This document shows, piece after piece, positions 36,785-45,845 of a DNA stretch of 64,000 nt. The first letter of the stretch is position 1. Every line of letters starts with the position of its first letter. The notes below the pieces were generated by a model, which was not told the origin of the DNA, did not search any database, and was given only the letters and a program-made list of their open reading frames with translations. The stretch lies in the NCBI GenBank assembly GCA_963828625.1, contig CAWHEX010000003.1:757561-821560 (forward strand), written 5' to 3'. Origin of the DNA: PALSA-894 sp963828625. GTDB taxonomy: Bacteria; Pseudomonadota; Alphaproteobacteria; Rhizobiales; Xanthobacteraceae. A program made the translations under genes and the position numbers.

Positions 36785-37753
36785 TTGCCGATCCCCGTCC
36801 AGTTTCACGGCCGCCTGTCGATCCCGGCGGTCGCCGCCCCGTTGTTCCTCGTGTCCAACCCGGACCTCGTGGTGGAATCCTGCCGCGCCGGCGTCATCGG
36901 GACATTTCCGGCGCTCAACCGGCGGAGCAGCGAGGACTACGAGGCGTGGCTCGTGGAAATCCGCGAGCGTCTTGACCGCATCGAGCGTGACACCGGACGT
37001 CCCACCGCGCCGTTCGGCGTCAATTTGATCGTGCACAAAAGCAATCCGCGGCTACAGGCGGATCTCGAAATCTCGATCAAGCACAAGGTGCCGCTGATCA
37101 TCACCTCGCTCGGCGCGGTGAAGGAACTGGTCGGCGCGGTGCAGGGCTACGGCGGGCTCGTGTTCCACGACGTCATCAACATGCGTCACGCGCACAAGGC
37201 GGCCGAGGCCGGCGTCGACGGCCTGATCGCGGTATGCGCGGGTGCGGGCGGCCATGCCGGCCTGCTCAGCCCGTTCGCGCTCATTCCGGAAATCCGCCAG
37301 TTCTATTCCAAGACGATCCTGCTCTCCGGCGTGATGTCGACCGGCCGCCACATCGCGGCCGCGCGCATGCTCGGCGCGGATCTCGCCTATCTCGGCACGC
37401 GCTTCATCGCGACGCGCGAGAGCATGGCGCAACCGGAATTCAAGGACATGATCGTCGGCACGAATGCGAACGACATCATCTACACGGCGGCGATCAGCGG
37501 CGTGCACGGCAATTTCCTGCGTCCGAGCGTCGATGCGGCGGGCGCGACCGATATCGACCTTGCGGCGACGACCAAGCAGCTCGATCTCAATCACGAAAAA
37601 AGAGCATGGAAGAACGTGTGGTCGGCCGGCCAGGGCGTCGGCAGCATCGACGACGTGCCGACGACCGCCGAACTGTGCGCGCGGCTGGTGCATGAATATC
37701 GCGAGGCGATGAGCGAAGCAGCGGCCGAGATGGCCCAATCGCGGGCGGCGTAA
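36785..37753 (+). CDS. Nitronate monooxygenase (2-nitropropane dioxygenase family)
   Basis: 322 residues. FHGRLSIPAVAAPLFLVSNPDLV is the N-terminal strand, VDGLIAVCAGAGGHAG carries the FMN-binding GAGGHAG motif with the catalytic-type His, and LLSGVMSTGRHIAAARMLGADLAYLGTRF completes the FMN site. The TTG start at 36785 has AAAGGA nine bases upstream; the usual ATG is missing. Members oxidise nitronates to carbonyls. Together with the LLM enzyme it suggests a nitro-compound or sulfur-compound route, but no substrate is certain. Confidence 0.87.
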   Translation: MPIPVQFHGRLSIPAVAAPLFLVSNPDLVVESCRAGVIGTFPALNRRSSEDYEAWLVEIRERLDRIERDTGRPTAPFGVNLIVHKSNPRLQADLEISIKHKVPLIITSLGAVKELVGAVQGYGGLVFHDVINMRHAHKAAEAGVDGLIAVCAGAGGHAGLLSPFALIPEIRQFYSKTILLSGVMSTGRHIAAARMLGADLAYLGTRFIATRESMAQPEFKDMIVGTNANDIIYTAAISGVHGNFLRPSVDAAGATDIDLAATTKQLDLNHEKRAWKNVWSAGQGVGSIDDVPTTAELCARLVHEYREAMSEAAAEMAQSRAA

Positions 37754-37772
37754 CGCCGCGCAGAGTTCCAGA

Positions 37773-39161
37773 ATGCAGGAGCACAAGGAACGCGTCGCGC
37801 TGACGTCGATGGTCGCCTCGGGCGGCCTCACGATCGCCAAGGCCGTTGTCGGCGTGTTCTCGGGCTCGCTGGCGCTGCTGTCCGAGGCCGCGCACTCCGC
37901 GATCGATTTCGTCGCGACGGTGATGACCTGGTACGCGGTGCGCATCTCGGGCAAGCCGGCCGATGAGGAGCACCACTACGGCCACGGCAAGGTCGAGAGC
38001 GTTTCAGCGCTGATCGAGACCGGGCTCCTGTTCGTCCTGTCCGGCGTGGTGATCTGGGAGGCCGTGAAACGACTCGCCGGCGACCACAGTCATGCGGTGG
38101 AGGCGACCTTCTGGGCCTTCGCGGTGATCGTCGTATCGATCGTCGTGGATTTCCTGCGCGCGCGCCTCCTCTATCGTGTGGCCGCCGAGACCGCGAGCGA
38201 AGCGCTCGAGGCCGATGCGCTGCATTTCGGTTCCGACATGTGGTCGTCGATCGCCGTGCTGATCGGGCTTGGCGCTGTTGCGCTCGGCTATCCGTGGGCC
38301 GACTCCGCGGCCGCCATCATCGTCGCGGTATTCATCGTGATCGCCGGCTGGCGGCTCGGGCGGCGCACCGTCGAAACCCTGACCGACACCGCGCCCGAGG
38401 GCGCCGCCGCACGCATCTCCGAGATCGCCCGGCAGGTGAGCGGCGTGGTGGCGATCGAACGCGTGCGGGCGCGGCCCGTTGGTCCTGCCCTGTTCGTCGA
38501 TCTGGTGGTCGCGGTGAGCCGCACCCTGCCGCTCGATCGCGTCGCCGCGATCAAGGCCGCGCTCACCGAGGCAATCCGCGCCGAGTTGCCGCGCGCCGAA
38601 ATCGATATCGTCAGCGAGCCGCGCGCGCTCAGCGACGAAACCGTGCTCGAACGCGTCATGGTGATCGCGCGCAATCGCGCACTCGCCGTGCACCACGTCA
38701 CGGTGCATGCGATCGGCGGGCGACTGTCCGTCTCGCTCGATCTCGAAGTCGACGGCAGCCTGTCGCTCACCGCCGCCCATGAAATCGCGGACGGGCTCGA
38801 GGGGGCCGTGCGTGCTGAGCTTGGCCCCGCCGTCGAGGTCGAAACCCACATCGAGCCGTTGCAGACGCGCGGCCTTTCCGGGCGCGACGCGCCGCACGCG
38901 CGCGTCTCAGCCGTGCGCGATGCCTTGACGGCGATCACGGCGCACATACCGTTCGTGGACCAGATCCACGACGTCCGCGTGCGCGAGACGGCCGAGGGCG
39001 AGATCGTCAACTTCCACTGCCGCGTCGACCCGATGCTGACCGTCCGGGAAGTCCACGAGAAGGTCGACGACGTCGAGCGGGCGCTCCGGCAGACGTTCCC
39101 GACGATCAAGCGCGTGATCGGTCATGCCGAACCGCGCGGGAGCCGGCCCGAAAGACCGTGA
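37773..39161 (+). CDS. Cation diffusion facilitator with three tandem C-terminal domains
   Basis: 462 residues. Residues ~1-210 hold six membrane helices with the metal sites SEAAHSAIDF and DALHFGSDMWSS. The remaining ~250 residues carry three CDF-type C-terminal domains in a row: VSGVVAIERVRARPVG..., LAVHHVTVHAIGGRLSVSLDLEV and FVDQIHDVRVRETAEGEIVNFHCRV. Most CDF proteins have one. The family exports Zn, Fe, Co or Mn from the cytoplasm. Start ATG 37773, 19 bases after the nitronate monooxygenase; co-transcription is possible. The metal is unknown. Confidence 0.87.
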   Translation: MQEHKERVALTSMVASGGLTIAKAVVGVFSGSLALLSEAAHSAIDFVATVMTWYAVRISGKPADEEHHYGHGKVESVSALIETGLLFVLSGVVIWEAVKRLAGDHSHAVEATFWAFAVIVVSIVVDFLRARLLYRVAAETASEALEADALHFGSDMWSSIAVLIGLGAVALGYPWADSAAAIIVAVFIVIAGWRLGRRTVETLTDTAPEGAAARISEIARQVSGVVAIERVRARPVGPALFVDLVVAVSRTLPLDRVAAIKAALTEAIRAELPRAEIDIVSEPRALSDETVLERVMVIARNRALAVHHVTVHAIGGRLSVSLDLEVDGSLSLTAAHEIADGLEGAVRAELGPAVEVETHIEPLQTRGLSGRDAPHARVSAVRDALTAITAHIPFVDQIHDVRVRETAEGEIVNFHCRVDPMLTVREVHEKVDDVERALRQTFPTIKRVIGHAEPRGSRPERP

Positions 39162-39262
39162 AACACGATTTTCGTGCGGCGAGGCTCTGTTCGCGCTCTT
39201 GGCCCGATGACGGCACGCCACGGACCTGCTTTGCTCCGGCTTCCGTAAGGGAAGCGGAGCGC

Positions 39263-39487
39263 ATGAAACCGGCACTCGCCCAGGCACTGCACGAAAGCCG
39301 CGGCTATCTTCAGGATAGCGGCTGGCACCAAACCGCCCAGCTGGTGACCTTGGCGGCGCACGAAATCGAGCGGCTGACCGAGCGGGTGCGGGAGCTTGAA
39401 GCCTCCGAGCCCGCCTACGGGCAGGCCGCAAACGACCCCGCGCCGGCAACTATCCCGCTCGCGTCGGTATCCCGCAGAACGCGCTAG
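39263..39487 (+). CDS. Small helical protein of unknown function
   Basis: 74 residues: MKPALAQALHESRGYLQDSG, then WHQTAQLVTLAAHEIERLTERVRELEASEPAYG, which predicts a long helix or coiled coil, and a Pro-rich end. ATG 39263 has AAGCGGAGC upstream. The amphipathic pattern and the good start support a real gene, but I know no family for it. Frame and base use are typical of the neighbours. Confidence 0.5.
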   Translation: MKPALAQALHESRGYLQDSGWHQTAQLVTLAAHEIERLTERVRELEASEPAYGQAANDPAPATIPLASVSRRTR

Positions 39488-39500
39488 CCCTTCTTGCGGC

Positions 39501-40457
39501 CTAGTTGCTGATACCGGCTTCCTTGAACACTTCGGCGAGGTGCGCGGTTTCCTTGCGGATGATCGCGTCGAACTCCTCGGGCGTGTCGATCACGGGCACA
39601 ACGAACTGCGCCTTGAGCTTGGCCGCGACGTCGGCACTCTTGAGCGACTCGGTGACATCCTTGTTGATCTTCTGAATGATCGGCTTCGGCACCGCCGCCT
39701 GCGTCATCAGCCCGAACCAGGAATCATAGACAAACGGCAAACCCGCTTCGGTGAAGGTCGGCACGTTCGGCAATTCCGCGATCCGCTTCGGCGTCGCGGC
39801 AGCGATTGCGATGACCTTGCCGGCCTCGTTCATCTCCATCGCGAGATTGACGGGCGCGAAATACATATGCGCGTCGCCACGCACCACAGCCGTCACCGCG
39901 TCCGGCGCGCTCTTGAACGGCACATGCACGAGGTCAAGGCCAGCGGCCTTGCGGAACAGCGCCCCCGCGATGAACGTCGTGCTGGCAAGCCCCGGCGAGG
40001 AAAAGTTGAGCGTGCCCGGCTTCGATTTCGCGAGGGCGATGAGATCCTTGAGATTGCGCGCCGGCGTGTTCGGGTTGGTAATCAGAAAGAGCGGCGCGGA
40101 GCTGACGCGCGTGATCCCGGCAAAATCCTTGATCGGGTCGAACGAGAGATTCTTGTTCACCAGCCCCGAAACCGTATGCCCGTTGGAGGTGAGCATCAGC
40201 GTGTAGCCGTCGGGCGGCGCCTTCGCGACCGCGACCGTGCCCGGCAAGCCTGCGCGGTTCTCGACGATCACCTGCTGGCCCCAGCGGCGGGTGAGATCGT
40301 CAGCCAGGATGCGCGCCATGATGTCGGTGACGCTGCCCGCACCGAACGGCACGATGATGGTCACACGCTGGTTCGGATAGTCGCCCTGAGCCAAGGCCGA
40401 GGCGCCGGCCGCTAGGAGTGCCGCGAGGCCGAGCAGCGCGCTGCGCAGGCTTTTCAT
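39501..40457 (-). CDS. TctC/Bug-family solute-binding protein 2
   Basis: 318 residues. Signal peptide MKSLRSALLGLAALLAAGASALAQ, then YPNQRVTIIVPFGAGSVTDIMARIL, VIVENRAGLPGTVAVAKAPPDGYTLM, LNFSSPGLASTTFIAGALF and VPTFTEAGLPFVYDSWFGLM, all in the Bug pattern. It differs from copy 1 in the usual G-S-T to S-V-T change in the first ligand loop. The orphan state again suggests service to a distant TctAB or a two-component sensor. Ligand unknown. Confidence 0.9.
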   Translation of the reverse strand: MKSLRSALLGLAALLAAGASALAQGDYPNQRVTIIVPFGAGSVTDIMARILADDLTRRWGQQVIVENRAGLPGTVAVAKAPPDGYTLMLTSNGHTVSGLVNKNLSFDPIKDFAGITRVSSAPLFLITNPNTPARNLKDLIALAKSKPGTLNFSSPGLASTTFIAGALFRKAAGLDLVHVPFKSAPDAVTAVVRGDAHMYFAPVNLAMEMNEAGKVIAIAAATPKRIAELPNVPTFTEAGLPFVYDSWFGLMTQAAVPKPIIQKINKDVTESLKSADVAAKLKAQFVVPVIDTPEEFDAIIRKETAHLAEVFKEAGISN

Positions 40458-40637
40458 GAATCCCTCCCGTTTTCTTTCTTGGATCGTCGGTTGTCGCCCT
40501 GATGTATCCTAATTCACCCATTTTGGGACCGCGACGGTTTTTCGCGGCTCCGGGAGGCCGGCCTCGCGTTCCATCCCGTGCCTTTCTATTGCCCCCTGCC
40601 CGTCCTAGACCCCGCCTACCGAATCCGAGACCAAACC

Positions 40638-43287
40638 ATGCGCACCGAACAGGCCCGCCCCGTTCGCCTCGAAAACTACCGTCCGCCGGACTGGCTGGTC
40701 GAAACCGTGGAGCTCGATGTTTCGCTGCATCCGACCGCGACCCGGGTGCGCTCCACACTGAAGATGTCGCCGAACCCGCAGGCCAAGGCGCCTGCGCCGA
40801 TCGTGCTCGATGGCGACGGGCTGACGTTCGTATCGCTCAAGCTCGACGGCTCGGTCATCCACCCGGACAACTACGTCGCGACGCCGGACAGCCTCACGAT
40901 CGCGCAGCCGCCGGCGGGCACCTGCTTTCTGCAGATCGAAACGACCATCGACCCTTCCGCCAACACGCAGCTGATGGGTCTCTATCGTTCGAATGCGACC
41001 TATTGCACGCAGTGCGAGGCCGAGGGGTTCCGCCGCATCACGTATTTCCCGGACCGGCCCGACGTGATGGCGGTCTACACGACGCGAATCGAGGCGGCGA
41101 AATCCGAAGCCGCGGTTCTGTTGAGCAACGGCAATCTTGTCGAGTCAGGCGACGTGCCCGAACTCAACACGCCACTACGCGGTGTGGCACGATCCATTCC
41201 CGAAGCCGAGCTACCTGTTCGCACTGGTCGGCGGCAATCTCGGTTGCGTCGCGGACACCTTCGTCACGGTGTCGGGCCGCAACGTGGCGCTGCGCATTTA
41301 CGTCGAGCCCGGCAAGGAGGACCGCTGCGCCTGGGCGATGGACTCGCTCAAGCGCTCGATGCGCTGGGACGAGGAAGCGTTCGGCCGCGAATACGATCTC
41401 GACATCTTCATGATCGTCGCGGTGTCGGACTTCAACATGGGCGCAATGGAGAACAAGGGACTCAATGTCTTCAACGACAAGCTTGTGCTGGCGAGCCCGC
41501 AGAGCGCGACCGATGCCGACTACGCGAGCGTCGAGGGCGTCATCGCGCACGAGTATTTCCATAACTGGACCGGCAACCGCATCACCTGCCGCGACTGGTT
41601 TCAGCTTTGCCTGAAGGAAGGCCTGACGGTCTTCCGGGATCAGGAGTTCACCTCCGATCAGCACTCGCGTCCGGTCAAGCGGATCGAGGACGTGCGTGCG
41701 TTGCGCGCGCGGCAGTTCGCCGAGGATGCAAGTCCGCTGGCGCATCCGGTGCGGCCTTCCGCCTACAACGAGATCAACAATTTCTATACGGCGACGGTCT
41801 ACGACAAGGGCGCCGAAGTCGTGCGCATGCTCAAGGTGCTGCTCGGGCCGTCCGGTTTCCGCCGCGGGATGGACTTGTATTTCGAGCGCCATGACGGACA
41901 GGCGGCGACCGTCGATGAGTTCGTGCGCTGCTTCGCGGATGCGACCCGGACCGACCTTGCCCAGTTCATGCGCTGGTACGCGCAGGCGGGCACGCCGGAA
42001 GTCACCGCGAACGGCACTTACGACGCACAAGCGCAATCCTATCGGCTGGAGGTGACACAAACGGTGCCGCCGACGCCCGGCCAGCCGGCGAAAGAACCGA
42101 TGGTGATTCCACTGGCGATGGGATTTGTTGGTCCGGACGGGCGCGAGATGGCCATGTCACCGACCGATGGCCGTCCCGTGGTGCGCGGCGTGGTTACGCT
42201 GACGCAGGCGAACGAGGCACTCGAGTTCACCGGCGTGACGCAGCGGCCGGTCCTCTCGCTCAACCGCGGCTTCTCGGCGCCGATCAAGATCAAATCAAAC
42301 GTCTCGGCCGACGACCTGAAATTCCTCGCCGCGCACGACTCCGATCCGTTCAATCGCTGGCAGGCGATCCAGTCTCTGGCGGTGTCCTCCATTACCGAGA
42401 ACGTGGTCGCCATCCGCGCCGGCAAACCGCCACACGACGATGAGGGGCTGGTCGCGTCGCTCGGCGCCGTGATGGCCGATCCGGCCCTTGAGCCAGCCTT
42501 CGTCGCGCTCGTGCTCGCGATGCCGACCGAGACCGACCTCGCGCGCGAGATCGCGCATGAGGTCGATCCCGATGCGATCTTTGCGGCGCGCGCTCACCTG
42601 CGCAAAGCCATCGGCACCCGCCTCGGCTCGGCGTTGCGCGAGACCTATCGGCGCATGCACGACGACGGGCCATTCAGCCCGGACGCCGCGAGCGCCGGCC
42701 GGCGCGCCCTGAAGAACGTCTGTCTCGATCTGCTCGCCGCCGCTGGCACCTCGGCGATCGCGGTTGCGGCGCGGCAGTACCATCAGGCCACCAACATGAC
42801 GGACCGGATGGCGGCGCTCGCGACGCTGTCGCTGCATGCCGTACCGGAGCGGCGAGCTGCGCTGGACGATTTCTACCGCCGGTACTCGGCCGACCCGCTG
42901 ATCGTGGACAAATGGCTCTCGTTGCAGGCTGCTGTCCCGGAGGCGGGCACGCTGGAGCGCGTCCGCGCGCTCACCAAACACGACGCATTTTCGCTGACCA
43001 ATCCCAACCGGGTGCGCGCGCTTCTGGGCGCCTTTGCGCTCGCGAACCAGACCCAGTTCAACCGCCCGGACGGCGCCGGTTACGATTTCCTCGCCGACAC
43101 AGTGCTCGCGCTCGACCCGATCAATCCGCAGGTCGCGGCGCGGCTGACCACCGCCTACCGCTCCTGGCGCAACCTCGAACCGACGCGCCGCGCCAAGGCC
43201 GAAACGTCGCTTCGGCGGCTTGCCGCTACGATGAACCTGTCGCGCGACCTGCGCGAGATCGTCGACAAGTCGCTTCAGGGCGCGTGA
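40638..43287 (+). CDS. pepN: Aminopeptidase N (M1 family), frameshift near 41165
   Basis: About 882 residues, close to the 870 of E. coli PepN. The exopeptidase motif GAMENKGLN (near 41440) and the zinc motif HEYFHNWTGNR (near 41559) are present, followed by the catalytic Tyr region ATVYDKGAEVVRM. The gene cuts single residues from peptide N-termini in the cytoplasm. The frame breaks near the start of the catalytic domain (LVESGDVP, then RHYAVWHDPFPKPSYLFALVGG); one base inserted or lost at 41157-41170 explains it. ATG 40638 begins MRTEQARPVRLENYRPPDW, the usual PepN start. Confidence 0.9.
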
Positions 43288-43340
43288 TCGGACTCGACAT
43301 GCTTGCAAGTTAGCCCCGCGGAATCGGCGGTTGCAGCGCG

Positions 43341-43358
43341 ACGTTAAAAAGTTAACGT
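43341..43358. promoter_or_regulatory. Inverted repeat in the pleC upstream region
   Basis: ACGTTAA (43341-43347) and TTAACGT (43352-43358) around AAAG. An AT-rich tract (TATAAAATTTTTTTAC) follows. It contains TTAA half-sites but with four-base spacing, so it does not match CtrA. Possible regulator site. Confidence 0.35.
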
Positions 43359-43506
43359 AGGCGGGACCGCGTATAAAATTTTTTTACTTTTGGATTCTCC
43401 GGACTCTCGACAACGATTCCGATTTCGATTCGAATGGAAGTGATTCGGAGAGATGCGGCACATCCTTCCGTTTCGTCGGTTAGGGGACATCCGAGCGGAG
43501 GCCTGA

Positions 43507-45843
43507 ATGGCGCGCGCCGAAAGCGCGAGCGCGTCTGCGCATTCCGATTCCATGAAGGGCTTGGCACAAGCGGTCGCAAGACCAGCTTACCGGCGGCTGC
43601 TGACCGCCGAGCCCTTTTTGCGGCGCGCAGTACCCGTTCTTATCATCGCATTCCTCGCGACGCTCGGCGTCGCGGCGGTCGTGGATATTCGCGAGCGGCT
43701 GCGCCAGGCGGTCGCGAAATCCGCAGACGAGCTCGATCTTGTCGCAACCGTCATCGCGGAGCGCATGGAGCGCCTTGCGCTCAATGAGACCGGCGACCCT
43801 GTGGTGCGGGCCTTCCGCGCGTTCGACCGGATCGACTGGACCCGTGCCACGATGGGCGGCCGGCTCGTGGTGCTCACCGACGCCAGCAACACCATCATCG
43901 CGACCCAGCCGGCGCTCAATGGCTACGTCGGCCGCAAGCTCAATGAGGCGATCGCCCGCGACCCCCGCTTCGCTGCGGTCAGCATCCTCTCCAGCGTCAC
44001 CGACCTGACGCTCGCAGACGGATCGAACGTCCTGCTGGCACAACGCTTCCTTAATGCGCCGCTTGGCCAGATCGCCGTCACCCAGCGGCGCAACGTGCTG
44101 CTCGGCGAATGGCGCGCCGACACCACGCTCGCCGTCACGCTGTTCTCGGCGACGGGCTTCGTCGTGCTGATGCTCGGCTTCGCCTTCCTGTGGCAATCGC
44201 GCCTGATGCGCGAGACTGCCAGCATCGAGGACACTGTACGCAGCCGCATCGACACCGCGCTCAATCGCGGCCGCTGCGGACTGTGGGACTGGGACCTCGC
44301 GAACGGGCGCGTGTTCTGGTCGCACTCGATGTTCGACATTCTCGGTCTGCCGCCGCACAACAAGCTCTTGAGCTTCGGGGAGATCAGCGGCTTCGTTCAT
44401 CCTGACGACGTCCAGCTCTACGAGCTTGCAAGCCAGCTTGCCGATACCGGCGCGACCTCGATCGACCGCGTCTTCCGCATGCGCCATGCGAGCGGCAACT
44501 GGGTCTGGCTGCGGGCGCGCTGCGAACTTGTGCGGCAGCCGGGCGAACCGCACCAGCACCTCATCGGCATCGCGGTCGACATTACTGAACAGAAGAAGCT
44601 CGCCGAGGAAAGCGCGACAGCGGAAATGCGCCTGAGCGACGCGATCGAGGCGATCTCCGAGGCTTTCGTGGTGTGGGACGCCGACAACCGGCTGGTGCTG
44701 TGCAATTCCAAGTTCCAGAGCCTGCACGGGCTGACCGACGAAGCGGTCGCGCCGGGCACGCCCTACGAGGACATCTCCGCGGCTGGCAGCAAGCCGATCG
44801 TCAAGATGCAGCTCTCCAGCGAAGGCCGCGCGGTGCCCGGCGCGCGCACCTTCGAGGCGCAGCTGGAAGATGGCCGCTGGCTGCAGATCAGCGAGCGACG
44901 CACCAAGGATGGCGGCTTCGTCTCGGTCGGCACCAACATCACCGAGCTAAAGCGCCACGAAGAAAAGCTGATCGAGAGCGAGAAGCGATTGAAGGCGACC
45001 GTCGTCGACCTGCGCACCTCGCAACAAGCGCTGGAGCGGCAGACCGAACAGCTCGCCTATCTGGCTGAGCGCTATGCCGAACAGAAGGACCGCGCCGAAG
45101 AAGCCAACCAGGCGAAGTCGGCCTTCCTCGCCAACATGAGCCACGAGCTGCGCACCCCACTCAACGCGATCATCGGCTTCTCGGAGATGATGGAGTCGGG
45201 CCTGTTCGGCCCCTTGGGCGATTCGAAGTATCTCGAATACTGCCGCGACATCCGCGAGAGCGGGACCTATCTGCTGGACGTGATCAACGACATCCTCGAC
45301 ATGTCGAAGATCGAAGCCGGCCGCACCAATCTCGAGCCCGAGCTGATCGACCTCAACTCGTTCCTCCCGGATATCATGCGGATCGTCGCAACGCGCTCGG
45401 ACGAGAAGCGCCTCACACTCAATGCCGAGATCGAGCCGTCGATCCGGCTGCGCGCCGACCGCCGGACCGTGAAGCAGATCGTGATCAATCTCCTGTCCAA
45501 CGCCGTGAAGTTCACGCCAGACGGTGGCCGCGTCACCGTGCGCGCGCGGGTCGTCGGCAGTTTCGTGAGCATCGCCATCGAAGACACCGGCATCGGCATT
45601 CCGAAAGAGGCGCTGAAGAACCTCGGAAAGCCGTTCGAGCAGGTGGAAAATCAGCTCACCAAGACCCACCGCGGCTCGGGACTTGGCCTCGCCATCGCGA
45701 AATCATTGTCCGAATTGCATGGCGGCGCGATGCGTATCCGCTCCACGCTCGGCGCCGGGACGATCGTGCTGGTGCGGCTGCCGGTGAATTGCATCATCAT
45801 GCCCGAGCTGACCGAAGAGCCGGCCTCGCTCTCGGTTCACTGA
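43507..45843 (+). CDS. pleC: PleC-like hybrid-free sensor histidine kinase with two PAS domains
   Basis: 778 residues. Two membrane helices (VPVLIIAFLATLGVAAVVD and LAVTLFSATGFVVLMLGFAFL) border a ~170-residue periplasmic domain. Two PAS domains follow (near residues 250-370 and 375-490), then the H-box FLANMSHELRTPLNAIIGFSEMM, and the ATPase motifs NLLSNAVKFTPDGGR, DTGIGIPKE and GSGLGLAIAKS. In Caulobacter PleC dephosphorylates DivK at one pole. Placement beside glnE is as in rhizobia, supporting the name; I infer rather than prove it. AGCGGAGG lies upstream of the ATG. Two bases separate it from convergent glnE. Confidence 0.82.
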   Translation: MARAESASASAHSDSMKGLAQAVARPAYRRLLTAEPFLRRAVPVLIIAFLATLGVAAVVDIRERLRQAVAKSADELDLVATVIAERMERLALNETGDPVVRAFRAFDRIDWTRATMGGRLVVLTDASNTIIATQPALNGYVGRKLNEAIARDPRFAAVSILSSVTDLTLADGSNVLLAQRFLNAPLGQIAVTQRRNVLLGEWRADTTLAVTLFSATGFVVLMLGFAFLWQSRLMRETASIEDTVRSRIDTALNRGRCGLWDWDLANGRVFWSHSMFDILGLPPHNKLLSFGEISGFVHPDDVQLYELASQLADTGATSIDRVFRMRHASGNWVWLRARCELVRQPGEPHQHLIGIAVDITEQKKLAEESATAEMRLSDAIEAISEAFVVWDADNRLVLCNSKFQSLHGLTDEAVAPGTPYEDISAAGSKPIVKMQLSSEGRAVPGARTFEAQLEDGRWLQISERRTKDGGFVSVGTNITELKRHEEKLIESEKRLKATVVDLRTSQQALERQTEQLAYLAERYAEQKDRAEEANQAKSAFLANMSHELRTPLNAIIGFSEMMESGLFGPLGDSKYLEYCRDIRESGTYLLDVINDILDMSKIEAGRTNLEPELIDLNSFLPDIMRIVATRSDEKRLTLNAEIEPSIRLRADRRTVKQIVINLLSNAVKFTPDGGRVTVRARVVGSFVSIAIEDTGIGIPKEALKNLGKPFEQVENQLTKTHRGSGLGLAIAKSLSELHGGAMRIRSTLGAGTIVLVRLPVNCIIMPELTEEPASLSVH

Positions 45844-45845
45844 CG

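Noticed and set aside
43341..43358. CtrA site before pleC
   Set aside because: The TTAA half-sites are spaced by four bases, not seven, so I list it only as an inverted repeat.
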